From Flavobacteriaceae bacterium (GTDB taxonomy: Bacteria > Bacteroidota > Bacteroidia > Flavobacteriales > Flavobacteriaceae), in contig JALWTD010000021.1 in assembly GCA_027082925.1 (NCBI GenBank), positions 46,400 through 110,399 on the forward strand: a DNA stretch of 64,000 nucleotides, read 5' to 3'. The translations under genes were made by a program, and so were the position numbers. The notes beneath the pieces were generated by a model that ran no database searches, had not been told where the DNA came from, and was given only the letters and a program-made list of their open reading frames with translations. Every line of letters starts with the position of its first letter. The first letter of the stretch is position 1. Below are positions 56,671-64,000 of this stretch, piece after piece.

Positions 56671-57687
56671 TTATTTTTCTTGGTATTTGTTTAAATACCA
56701 TTGCACCGTTTTTAAAATTCCGGTTTCAAAATTTTCATCGGCTTTCCAGCCTAGCTGATTTGTAATTTTAGAAGCGTCTATAGCATATCTAAAATCGTGA
56801 CCTGCTCTATCTTCAACATAGGTAATTTGATCTTTATAGCTTCCTGTGTGTTTCGGGTAAATTTCATCTAATAGCTCACATATTTTAGCTGCTATATAAT
56901 TGTTATTGCGTTCGTTCTCTCCACCTATATTGTATACTTCTCCTGAGATTCCTTTTTCAAAAGCCAATGCAATTCCTTTGCAATGATCTAGCACATACAG
57001 CCAATCTCTAATATTGCTTCCATCACCATAAATTGGAATTTTTTCGCCTGAAAGTGCTTTTCTAATAACGGTAGGAATCAACTTTTCATCATGTTGCTTT
57101 GGTCCGTAATTGTTAGAGCAATTGGTAATAACCGTGTGCATTCCGTAGGTATGGTGATAGCTGCGTACAATCATATCACTACTTGCTTTTGAGGCACTGT
57201 ACGGCGAGTTTGGGGCGTACGGTGTTTCTTCTGTAAACAACCCTGTTTTTCCTAAAGTTCCGTAAACCTCATCGGTAGAAACATGTAAAAAACGACTGTG
57301 CTCAAATCCTTTTTTAAAAACAAATGGTTGCTCCATCCAATAGTTGTACGCTACATTTAATAAGGTAAATGTTCCTTTTACGTTGGTTTCTATAAATACG
57401 TCGGGATGCGTAATAGAATTATCTACATGCGATTCGGCAGCCAAATGCATAACACCGTTAATATAATAGTGCTGAAAAATTCGCTCTACCAAATCACGGT
57501 CACAAATATCTCCTTTTACAAAGGTAAAATTAGGGGCGTTTTTAACCGCATCTAAATTAGATACATCTCCGGCATAGGTAAGCAAATCTAAAATCACAAA
57601 CTTAGCATCGGGGTATTTTTCAACCAAATATTCAACTAAGTTTGATCCTATAAATCCGGCTCCTCCGGTTATTAAAATCGATTTCAT
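56671..57687 (-). CDS. rmlB: RmlB, dTDP-glucose 4,6-dehydratase
   Basis: A 338-residue extended SDR. GGAGFIGSNLVEYLV at residues 7-21, HLAAESHVDNSI, STDEVYGTLG (catalytic Asp-Glu) and PYSASKASSDM (Tyr-xxx-Lys) identify RmlB. It makes dTDP-4-keto-6-deoxyglucose, used both for rhamnose by RmlC/RmlD and for the 3-amino sugar by the ketoisomerase branch at 45-48 kb. Confidence 0.95.
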   Translation of the reverse strand: MKSILITGGAGFIGSNLVEYLVEKYPDAKFVILDLLTYAGDVSNLDAVKNAPNFTFVKGDICDRDLVERIFQHYYINGVMHLAAESHVDNSITHPDVFIETNVKGTFTLLNVAYNYWMEQPFVFKKGFEHSRFLHVSTDEVYGTLGKTGLFTEETPYAPNSPYSASKASSDMIVRSYHHTYGMHTVITNCSNNYGPKQHDEKLIPTVIRKALSGEKIPIYGDGSNIRDWLYVLDHCKGIALAFEKGISGEVYNIGGENERNNNYIAAKICELLDEIYPKHTGSYKDQITYVEDRAGHDFRYAIDASKITNQLGWKADENFETGILKTVQWYLNKYQEK

Positions 57688-57789
57688 TTTTTATTTTTGG
57701 GTATTAATAAGTCTTTGTGATTGCTAATTTACGAGTTTGTTTTTAAGTAAACGGATTGGCTTTAAAAAAAGTTGTGGTTTTAAACTTTT

Positions 57790-58656
57790 TTACGATAAAA
57801 TCTCGCCAACACACTCCTGAAGTGCTTCTTTCCACGGCATGGTTGAAATTTGAAATACCGTTTGTATTTTTTGTGTATTTAACACACTGTATGCAGGGCG
57901 TTTTGCCTTGGTTGGAAATGCTTTGGTATCAATAGGTTGTACTGTACATCTTTTATTAGAAAGCAACATAATTTCCTTAGAAAATTCAAACCAGCTACAA
58001 CTTCCTTTATCGGAATAGTGAAAAATTTCTACCTCTTTATTTTGAATAGATGGAAGTAATTGTAAAATGGCTTTTGCTAAATTAACAGCATAAGTAGGCG
58101 ATCCAAATTGATCGTTTACAACTGAAATAGTGGTGCGCTCTTCTCCCAATCTCAACATCGTATTTACAAAATTACGCCCTTTGCTTGCATACAGCCATGA
58201 GGTGCGTATAATAAGTGTATTTTTAGGATTAACGGCTTGTATAGCTTGTTCTCCTAGCAATTTAGATAAACCGTATTTATTTACCGGTTGTGTGCTGTCG
58301 GTTTCTAAATAGGGTACAGAAGCAGTTCCGTCAAACACATAATCTGTAGAGATATGAACGAATTTTAATTGCTGTTCTTTTGCAATTTCTGCTAAATTTT
58401 TTACAGCCAAATGATTGATTTGATTTGCCATTTCAAAGGCGTCTTCTGAAGCATCAACATGAGTATAAGCAGCACAATTAATTAAAATATGTATGTTATT
58501 TTGAATAACAAAACGACGTACCGATTCAAAATTAGTAATATCAAGCATTTGTTTATCGGTAAAGAAAAACAAAAAGTCATTTTGAGATTGCTTTGCTATA
58601 AGTTTTAACGCACCTCCTAACTGTCCGTTTGCTCCGGTAACTAAAACATTATTCAT
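57790..58656 (-). CDS. rmlD: RmlD, dTDP-4-dehydrorhamnose reductase
   Basis: The start is ATG 58656 (MNNVLVTGANGQLGGAL), because the GANGQLGG loop must sit at the N-terminus; an in-frame start at 58689 adds 11 residues inside rmlC. About 288 residues. INCAAYTHVDASE, STDYVFDG and KYGLSKLLGEQ (Tyr-xxx-Lys) identify it. It makes dTDP-L-rhamnose. Its start overlaps the rmlC end by 8 bases. Confidence 0.93.
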   Translation of the reverse strand: MNNVLVTGANGQLGGALKLIAKQSQNDFLFFFTDKQMLDITNFESVRRFVIQNNIHILINCAAYTHVDASEDAFEMANQINHLAVKNLAEIAKEQQLKFVHISTDYVFDGTASVPYLETDSTQPVNKYGLSKLLGEQAIQAVNPKNTLIIRTSWLYASKGRNFVNTMLRLGEERTTISVVNDQFGSPTYAVNLAKAILQLLPSIQNKEVEIFHYSDKGSCSWFEFSKEIMLLSNKRCTVQPIDTKAFPTKAKRPAYSVLNTQKIQTVFQISTMPWKEALQECVGEILS

Positions 58657-59221
58657 ACAAATTTGTATTGAAATCAAACAAATCAGCATCGGCTAACAAG
58701 GGTTGTTTTTTGTCCTTCTCTGAAATAATCAATTGACTACTTTCAACATTCCAATCAATTCCCAATGCCCTATCATCATAAGCAATTCCTCTTTCTGAAG
58801 CTTGATGATAGTAATTATCTACTTTATAGCTAAAAATAGCCTCATCACTTAAAACGACATACCCATGTGCAAATCCTTTTGGTATTAACAACTGATGCTT
58901 ATTTTGATCGCTTAATACTTGAGATACATAGTGTCCAAAGGTAGGGGAACCTTTGCGAATGTCTACCGCAACATCTAATACACTCCCTTGAATAACACGC
59001 ACCAACTTAGTTTGTGCAAAAGGAGGAAGCTGATAATGTAGTCCTCGCAGTACTCCTTTTGTAGATTTTGACTCATTATCTTGACAAAAATGCAGTGGTA
59101 TTCCTGCAAAATTTTCTAGCTTTTCCTTTCGAAATGTCTCAAAAAAGTAGCCTCTTTCATCGTAATAAACTTGTGGTTTACACAAAATAACATCGGGAAT
59201 GGCTGTTCTTATAAATTCCAT
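58649..59221 (-). CDS. rmlC: RmlC, dTDP-4-dehydrorhamnose 3,5-epimerase
   Basis: A 190-residue cupin. YDERGYFFETFRKEKLENF, TKGVLRGLHYQLPPFAQTKLVRV (catalytic His in GLHYQ), VDIRKGSPTFG and IPKGFAHGYVVLSD are the family blocks. Ordinary length. Second gene of the rmlA-rmlC-rmlD-rmlB series. Confidence 0.95.
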   Translation of the reverse strand: MEFIRTAIPDVILCKPQVYYDERGYFFETFRKEKLENFAGIPLHFCQDNESKSTKGVLRGLHYQLPPFAQTKLVRVIQGSVLDVAVDIRKGSPTFGHYVSQVLSDQNKHQLLIPKGFAHGYVVLSDEAIFSYKVDNYYHQASERGIAYDDRALGIDWNVESSQLIISEKDKKQPLLADADLFDFNTNLYE

Positions 59222-59230
59222 AATGCGTAT

Positions 59231-60118
59231 TTACACTGGTTTTGTTTGTTCAATTAGACGTGTTAAATACTGTCCGTATTCATTTTTTTGCAATGGTGCT
59301 GCTAACTTTTGAAGTTGAGTCGCATCAATATATCCTTTTTCAAAGGCAATTTCTTCTATACAAGCTACTTTTAAGCCTTGCCTTTTCTCAATAGTTTGTA
59401 TAAAATTTGAGGCTTCTAACAACGAATCTTGCGTACCGGTATCTAACCAAGCAAAACCTCTTCCCATCACTTCCATTTTTAAATTACCCTGCGTTAAATA
59501 GGTCTGATTTACAGTAGTTATTTCTAATTCACCTCTGTCGCTTGGTGTGATTTGTTTGGCAATCTCTACAATGCTATTCGGATAAAAATACAATCCTACA
59601 ACCGCATAATTGCTCTTCGGTTTTATCGGCTTCTCTTCAATACTTAGCACATTTCCTTCTATGTCAAATTCGGCAACGCCATAACGATTTGGGTCTTGCA
59701 CATAATACCCAAAAATAGTGGCTTTTTGCTGTGTTTCTACCATTTCAACGGCATCAGACAAAAGCTTGTCAATACCGGCTCCGTAAAAAATATTATCACC
59801 TAAAATCAAACAGACATCATCTGTTCCTATAAAATCTTCCCCCAATATAAATGCTTGAGCCAATCCGTCTGGAGAAGGCTGAGCTATATATGAAAACTGC
59901 ATACCTATTTCTGATCCATCTCCTAATAATTTTTCAAAATTAGGTAAATCTTGTGGCGTTGAAATAATGAGCACTTCTCTAATTCCTGCAAGCATTAGCA
60001 CCGACAAGGGATAATAAATCATGGGCTTATCATAAATGGCCAACAGTTGTTTAGAAGTTCCTTTTGTAATAGGGTATAGACGTGTTCCGGAGCCTCCTGC
60101 TAAAATAATTCCTTTCAT
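59231..60118 (-). CDS. rmlA: RmlA, glucose-1-phosphate thymidylyltransferase (copy 2)
   Basis: A 295-residue enzyme with [19 protein letters not shown] at residues 8-26, [12 protein letters not shown] and VAEFD. First gene of the complete rmlACDB cluster, and the leftward transcript appears to start upstream of it near 60.13-60.2 kb. It is clearly diverged from copy 1 at 47741-48607, so the two did not arise by a recent duplication. Confidence 0.94.
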   Translation of the reverse strand: MKGIILAGGSGTRLYPITKGTSKQLLAIYDKPMIYYPLSVLMLAGIREVLIISTPQDLPNFEKLLGDGSEIGMQFSYIAQPSPDGLAQAFILGEDFIGTDDVCLILGDNIFYGAGIDKLLSDAVEMVETQQKATIFGYYVQDPNRYGVAEFDIEGNVLSIEEKPIKPKSNYAVVGLYFYPNSIVEIAKQITPSDRGELEITTVNQTYLTQGNLKMEVMGRGFAWLDTGTQDSLLEASNFIQTIEKRQGLKVACIEEIAFEKGYIDATQLQKLAAPLQKNEYGQYLTRLIEQTKPV

Positions 60119-60229
60119 TTTGAACGAGATGAATTTGTTTTTATGCGAAAATAACTAATATTATCTAAATATAATTTACAAAGCACTGTTATCTTTTATA
60201 ATAACGAAGACTTTGACGAAGACCTTTCT

Positions 60230-60496
60230 TATCGTGCAGTCATGGAGTCGTGCAGTCGAAGAGTCGTGCAGTCGAAGAGTCGTGCAGTCGAAGAGTCGTG
60301 CAGTCGAAGAGTCGTGCAGTCAAAGGGTCGTGCAGTCGATGAGTCAAGAAGGTACACTATTGATAAAGAATGACTGAAGATAACTGACCGCAGGACTGCA
60401 AGATAGAGGACAGCAAGATAACCGACAGCAAGATAACTGACCGCAGGACTGCAAGATAGAGGACTGCAAGATAACGGACAGCACGACTGCACGATA
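60230..60496. repeat. Mosaic inverted-repeat element, copy 6
   Basis: Perfect 12-base terminal inverted repeats TATCGTGCAGTC (60230-60241) and GACTGCACGATA (60485-60496). Left arm of GTCGTGCAGTCGAAGA units; centre with GATGAGTCAAGAAGGTACAC and TTGATAAAGAATGACTGAAG; right arm of 15- and 8-base words. Flanked by GAAGACCTTTCT on the left and by the terminator of the secreted-protein gene on the right. Confidence 0.9.
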
Positions 60497-60510
60497 GAGA
60501 ACAGCAAAAC

Positions 60511-60541
60511 AAAAAAAAGCCACTCGTTTATAGAGTGACTT
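60511..60541 (-). terminator. Terminator of secreted-protein gene copy 1
   Basis: In leftward RNA AGTCACTC pairs with GAGTGGCT around a TATAAAC loop, followed by eight Ts. It lies 28 bases past the stop codon at 60569 and immediately before repeat element copy 6. Confidence 0.85.
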
Positions 60542-60568
60542 CTTTCTATGTTATTGTTAATTTATCTA

Positions 60569-61147
60569 TTAGTTATCAGAAAGTGTATAGGTAATAGATA
60601 GTGTTTGTGATTGATCGAAATCTATTTGAGCGTAAGAACCTTCTTCGTTACTTTGAGTTAGTGTATACGTTAAGTTATGTCCTTTGTTTGCTCCGTTTCC
60701 TGTGTAAGCACTTCCTACGCCACTAATTATCTCATCTGCTCTATCTGTACGTAATGCTATTGCTTCTGATACTGCTACTCCCATTGTTCCGTCTCCTTGT
60801 CCTGCGTCTTGTGATGCTACTACTGATAATACCAATCCGTTTGGTACATTTCCGTCTGTAATTTGAACTGTTACGTTTCTTGATGGCTCTGTTGATGATC
60901 CTACTATTGATGAATAGTTAATCCAAATGTCTGAGTTTGACGCGTTAAAGATAACTTTGTCTCCTGCTTCACTTGGTGCAGTTCCGTTTAAGCTAATAGC
61001 GGTTCCGTTAGCTGATTCTAAATCCAATAATGCTACTTCTGGAATTCCAATAGTTACTGTGTGAGTGTCTTCGTTTGTGTCTTGTGCAAATGTGTTTGCT
61101 GTTGTGAAAACGATTAAGGCTGCGAATATTAAGTTTGTAAGTTTCAT
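60569..61147 (-). CDS. Small secreted beta-rich protein of unknown function, copy 1
   Basis: A 192-residue protein with a signal peptide (MKLTNLIFAALIVFTTANTFAQ). The mature part is rich in Thr, Ser, Asn and Gly with alternating hydrophobic residues and ends SQTLSITYTLSDN, a pattern like surface fimbrial or WxL-type beta-sandwich proteins. No cysteine, no transmembrane helix and no sorting signal are visible. Function unknown. A second copy begins past 64000 and ends at 63729; the two share long identical stretches broken by short divergent patches. Confidence 0.75.
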   Translation of the reverse strand: MKLTNLIFAALIVFTTANTFAQDTNEDTHTVTIGIPEVALLDLESANGTAISLNGTAPSEAGDKVIFNASNSDIWINYSSIVGSSTEPSRNVTVQITDGNVPNGLVLSVVASQDAGQGDGTMGVAVSEAIALRTDRADEIISGVGSAYTGNGANKGHNLTYTLTQSNEEGSYAQIDFDQSQTLSITYTLSDN

Positions 61148-61206
61148 AATAGTATGTTTTAAGTTGTTAATGTTGTTTTTATAAATTGTTTTGTTGTTTG
61201 TTGATA

Positions 61207-61214
61207 CAAATGTA
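61207..61214 (-). promoter_or_regulatory. Candidate -7 element of secreted-protein gene copy 1
   Basis: The minus strand reads TACATTTG, an exact TAnnTTTG. The predicted 5' leader is about 50 bases and AT-rich. No clear -33 TTTG is present. Confidence 0.45.
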
Positions 61215-61303
61215 GGGCAGCCAATAGCCTTAAAGCAGTGAAAATAGATACAGGTCGTTTAACTATCGACCAATGGTTTTTATCAAGAGATGAAGGATTT
61301 TTT

Positions 61304-61590
61304 TATCGTGCAGTCAAGGAGTCGTGCAGTCGAAGAGTCGTGCAGTCAAAGGGTCGTGCAGTCGATGAGTCAAGAAGGTACGCTATTGATAAAGAATGAC
61401 TGCAAGATAACAGACCGCACGATAACCGACAGCAAGATAACTGACCGCAGGACTGCAAGATAGAGGACAGCAAGATAACAGACCGCACGATAACCGACAG
61501 CAAGATAACTGACCGCACGATAACAGACCGCACGATAACGGACAGCACGACTGCACGATAGAGAACTGCAGGATAAAGGACAACAGGACA
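61304..61590. repeat. Mosaic inverted-repeat element, copy 7
   Basis: Perfect terminal repeats TATCGTGCAGTC (61304-61315) and GACTGCACGATA (61549-61560), the GATGAGTCAAGAAGGTACGC centre, a short left arm and a long right arm. The right flank carries the TTAGTCTTAGTTTTAGTCTT sequence seen beside other copies. It joins directly onto the truncated capD pseudogene, so the break in that gene is at the repeat flank. Confidence 0.9.
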
Positions 61591-61639
61591 AAAATAGCCT
61601 TAGTCTTAGTTTTAGTCTTGGTTTTTGTAAACCATGTAT

Positions 61640-62058
61640 CTTAACGAACATAAAAATACCTACTGGCTATAAGCACAACTACGTTTAATAAAAAATGAAT
61701 GACTAAAATAGAGATTGGAATGGTAAATTCAGGTATAATATGATAGCTGTTGTTTACAAATACTAGGAGACCTAAAAATACTGATGAAATACCACTAGCC
61801 AAAGATACATTTAATGAATCTTTAACACCTGTGTGACGAATAATTCCTTTGTACGAACCAACCAGCAAAAAGCTTAGTAAAAAAACTGAAGCCAAAACCG
61901 GAAGTTGAATTAACAGTTTAGAGGTGTCAAAACTCAATTGAAAATTAAAACGGATAAATAAGCTACAATAAAAGTATTAATAACAAGATACAGGTCAACA
62001 ACCAGAACAAACCATCTAGAGGCGTTATTGTTAATAATTCGTCTGGTAATATTATTTA
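61640..62058 (-). pseudogene. Decayed N-terminal fragment of the PglF/CapD dehydratase
   Basis: Its translation parallels residues 1 to about 135 of the dehydratase at 26692-28653 (RRIINNNASRWFVLVVDLYLVINTF, then SFDTSKLLIQLPVL..FLLVGSYKGIIRHTGVKDS). The start ATG is lost by a small deletion, a one-base deletion after AYL shifts the frame, and the sequence ends at ASRY where flank DNA of repeat element 7 begins. Only the membrane segment remains, without catalytic domains. It keeps the same order relative to the downstream-coded DegT copy 2 as the intact gene pair at 26.7-29.8 kb. Confidence 0.88.
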
Positions 62059-63176
62059 AATCCTAATCTTTTTTTTAGAACTTCTACAACTCTGTTGCGT
62101 TCAGAGCTTGTTAAACTAGATCCACTTGGAATACACAAGCCAAGATTAAACAATCTTTCGGAAGTTCCATTTTCATAACTAATACAATTTTTAAATACAG
62201 GCTGAAGGTGCATTGGTTTCCACAATGGCCTTGATTCTATATTTTGTTGCTGTAAATATAAGCGAATTTTTTCTCTTATTTGGTAAGATGGCACTAAAAA
62301 ACAGGTCAACCATCTGTTAGAAGTAAATTGAAAAGGCGCTTCTAAAAATTCTAAAGAGGTGTCTTGCAGGGCTTTTTTATAAAAATTGAAGTTATCTCTA
62401 CGAGCTTTTATCCTCGCTCTTAATACTTCCATTTGTCCTCTACCAATACCCGCTAGAACGTTACTCATTCTATAATTGAACCCTATTTGAGTGTGTTGAT
62501 AATGAGGCGCCTGATCACGTGCTTGTGTTGCTAAAAAAACGGCTTTATCTTTACTTGCTTTGTCTTTGCAAATTAATGCTCCACCTCCTGAAGTGGTAAT
62601 AATTTTATTGCCGTTGAACGATAGAATTCCAAAATCGCCAAAAGTACCACACTGTTGATTGTTTACTGTGCTCCCCAAAGCTTCAGCTGCATCTTCTATT
62701 AATGGGATTTTATATTTTTGAGCCAAAGCAACTATTTCTAAAATTTTCGCAGGCATTCCATACAAATGCACTACAATAATAGCTTTGGGTTTTTTACCAA
62801 TAGCTATCCGTTCTTTGATCGCTTTTTCTAATAAAACCGGACACATATTCCAAGTTTGCGGCTCGCTATCAATAAAAATTGGATGGGCTCCCAAATAAGT
62901 AACAGGATTAACCGTTGCTGCAAAAGTAAATGTTTGACATAATACTTCGTCGTTTTGCTTTACACCTGCCAATAGCAACGCTAAATGAATGGCTGCTGTT
63001 CCAGAGCTCAGTGCAGCTACATAACATTCCTGCTCTAGAAAAGTTTCTATAGCTGTTTCAAATGCAGTCACATTGGGGCCTAGCGGGGCTATCCAGTTAC
63101 TATCAAAAGCTTCGTTGATGTATTTTTGCTCTGTTCCTCCCATATGTGGAGGCGATAACCATATTTGCTTGTTCAT
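62052..63176 (-). CDS. DegT/DnrJ/EryC1/StrS sugar aminotransferase, copy 2
   Basis: A 374-residue PLP aminotransferase closely similar to the gene at 28657-29769 across its whole length. PLP lysine is in LSFNGNKIITTSGGG. This copy keeps the canonical ESRPLWKPMHLQP motif that copy 1 has altered, so it may be the fully functional one. It is intact but cut off from a functional dehydratase partner, being followed by the capD fragment. Same presumed reaction: C4 amination of a UDP-4-keto-6-deoxy-HexNAc. Confidence 0.88.
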   Translation of the reverse strand: MNKQIWLSPPHMGGTEQKYINEAFDSNWIAPLGPNVTAFETAIETFLEQECYVAALSSGTAAIHLALLLAGVKQNDEVLCQTFTFAATVNPVTYLGAHPIFIDSEPQTWNMCPVLLEKAIKERIAIGKKPKAIIVVHLYGMPAKILEIVALAQKYKIPLIEDAAEALGSTVNNQQCGTFGDFGILSFNGNKIITTSGGGALICKDKASKDKAVFLATQARDQAPHYQHTQIGFNYRMSNVLAGIGRGQMEVLRARIKARRDNFNFYKKALQDTSLEFLEAPFQFTSNRWLTCFLVPSYQIREKIRLYLQQQNIESRPLWKPMHLQPVFKNCISYENGTSERLFNLGLCIPSGSSLTSSERNRVVEVLKKRLGFK

Positions 63177-63454
63177 GCTTTTATTCTTAGGGAGTAAAAG
63201 TACTATATTTTTGTTGATTTTATAGCGTATTGACTTTTAACTCTTTTGAAAAAAAAGAGTCTGATTAAAAAATAAGACTGTAAGAAATAAATACCTAAAG
63301 GGAGAAAATAGCTTAGCGGAACACCAAGCTTGTTTGTCAAACTGGGCGGTTGTCATACTAAGCCTGCCTAAGTGTGATACTTGGAATCGAAAAGTTTTAG
63401 TCTTAGTTTTAGTCTTAGTCCCTGAAAAACATTGACAAAGGCGAAGACCTTTCT
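63177..63454. other. Gene-free stretch upstream of DegT copy 2
   Basis: About 280 bases with no gene. It holds a GC-richer patch (63315-63390) including TTGTCATACTAAGCCTGCCT that looks like a degraded REP-type repeat. The AGTTTTAGTCTTAGTTTTAG flank that precedes repeat element 8 follows. No convincing promoter for DegT copy 2 was found. Confidence 0.4.
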
Positions 63455-63656
63455 TATCGTGCAGTCATGGAGTCGTGCAGTCGATGAGTCAAGAAGGTAC
63501 GCTATTGATAAAGAATGACTGAAGATAACCGACAGCAAGATAACTGACCGCAGGACTGCAAGATAACAGACCGCACGATAACCGACAGCAAGATAACTGA
63601 CCGCAGGACTGCAAGATAACCGACCGCACGATAACGGACAGCACGACTGCACGATA
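63455..63656. repeat. Mosaic inverted-repeat element, copy 8
   Basis: Perfect terminal repeats TATCGTGCAGTC (63455-63466) and GACTGCACGATA (63645-63656), a very short left arm, the GATGAGTCAAGAAGGTACGC centre and a right arm of 15- and 8-base words. It precedes a terminator and secreted-protein gene in the same arrangement as copy 6. Confidence 0.9.
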
Positions 63657-63670
63657 GAGAACAGCAAAAC

Positions 63671-63701
63671 AAAAAAAAGCCACTCGTTTATAGAGTGACT
63701 T
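63671..63701 (-). terminator. Terminator of secreted-protein gene copy 2
   Basis: Identical stem, loop and T-run to 60511-60541. It lies 28 bases past the stop codon at 63729. Confidence 0.85.
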
Positions 63702-63728
63702 CTTTTTATGTTATTGTTAATTTATCTA

Positions 63729-64000
63729 TTAGTTATCAGAAAGTGTATAGGTAATAGATAGTGTTTGTGATTGATCGAAATCTATTTGAGCGTAAGAACC
63801 AGCTGCATCACTTTGTGTTAGTGTATAGGTTAAGTTGTGTCCTTTGTTTGCTCCGTTTCCTGTGTAAGCACTACCTACTCCACTGATGATTTCATCTGCA
63901 CTTGTTGTACTTAAAGAAATTGCGTTGGCTACAGCTACTCCCATTGTTCCGTCTCCTTGTCCTGCGTCTTGTGATGCTACTACTGATAATACCAATCCGT
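63729..64000 (-). CDS. Small secreted beta-rich protein of unknown function, copy 2 (5' end outside window)
   Basis: Only the C-terminal 90 residues are in the window; the frame continues past base 64000. They match residues 103-192 of copy 1, with identical stretches (LSVVASQDAGQGDGTMGVAV, SGVGSAYTGNGANKGHNLTY, IDFDQSQTLSITYTLSDN) and clustered changes between them. Presumed exported like copy 1. The unit of gene, terminator and repeat element is duplicated as a block. Confidence 0.78.
   Translation of the reverse strand, partial: GLVLSVVASQDAGQGDGTMGVAVANAISLSTTSADEIISGVGSAYTGNGANKGHNLTYTLTQSDAAGSYAQIDFDQSQTLSITYTLSDN

Noticed and set aside
63315..63390. Possible tRNA or structured RNA in the GC-richer patch
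   Set aside because: No cloverleaf or T-loop sequence (GTTCRANNC) could be found; it looks more like a degraded REP-type repeat.

Overview
The window comes from a member of the Bacteroidota, most likely the family Flavobacteriaceae. The evidence is AT-rich DNA, a gliding-motility GldA ATPase, candidate promoters of the TAnnTTTG (-7) / TTTG (-33) type, weak Shine-Dalgarno sites, GIN-domain lipoprotein and DUF3857/transglutaminase genes, and a bifunctional DAHP synthase-chorismate mutase. The genus cannot be fixed from the sequence alone. No tRNA, rRNA, CRISPR array or transposase gene was seen.

Region 1 (1-16.1 kb) is ordinary chromosome: a GIN lipoprotein, gldA, a YqaE/Pmp3 peptide overlapping lipB, an NdpA-like nucleoid protein, rnhB, a putative porin, NhaC, a Cys/Met-type PLP enzyme divergent from an Lrp regulator, YceI, two DUF3857/transglutaminase-like proteins, dtd and rsgA.

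Region 2 (16.2-20.3 kb) is a phenylalanine/tyrosine operon read leftwards: pheA, aminotransferase, tyrA, DAHP synthase-chorismate mutase. Upstream of pheA lies a previously unlabelled 19-residue leader peptide (20208-20267) containing FYFYFYFY. It is followed by mutually exclusive antiterminator and terminator hairpins and preceded by a good promoter. This is a textbook attenuator sensing Phe and Tyr together.

Region 3 (20.7-60.1 kb) is a capsule or exopolysaccharide locus. Wzi, a YwqE-type phosphatase and a small membrane protein read rightwards. Almost everything else reads leftwards: Wzc, Wza, PglF/CapD dehydratase, DegT aminotransferase, two phosphoglycosyl transferases, five glycosyltransferases, an EpsG polymerase, an AsnB-like amidotransferase, a pyruvyltransferase and a Wzx flippase. 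Precursor genes are RmlABCD, a dTDP-Qui3NFo/Fuc3NFo module (tandem ketoisomerases, aminotransferase, ankyrin-tailed formyltransferase), UDP-glucose dehydrogenase, a TviB/TviC-like UDP-HexNAcA pair and a WbpB-like dehydrogenase. The predicted product is acidic, containing an N-formylated 3-amino-dideoxyhexose, uronic or amidated uronic acids and possibly pyruvate ketals.

Region 4 (60.2-64 kb) holds two copies of a small secreted beta-rich protein gene, each with its own terminator and repeat element. Between them lie a decayed CapD fragment and a second DegT aminotransferase, duplicated from the 28-30 kb region.

The most unusual feature is a family of non-coding mosaic repeat elements at about 20.5, 29.9, 49.9, 51.9, 52.1, 53.9, 54.3, 60.2, 61.3 and 63.5 kb. 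Complete copies begin TATCGTGCAGTC and end GACTGCACGATA. The left arm is built of 8/16-base words and the right arm of 8/15-base words that are reverse complements in theme, around one of two conserved centres, so each copy could fold into a long imperfect hairpin. They sit only in and around the polysaccharide locus, beside accessory genes and at duplication joints.
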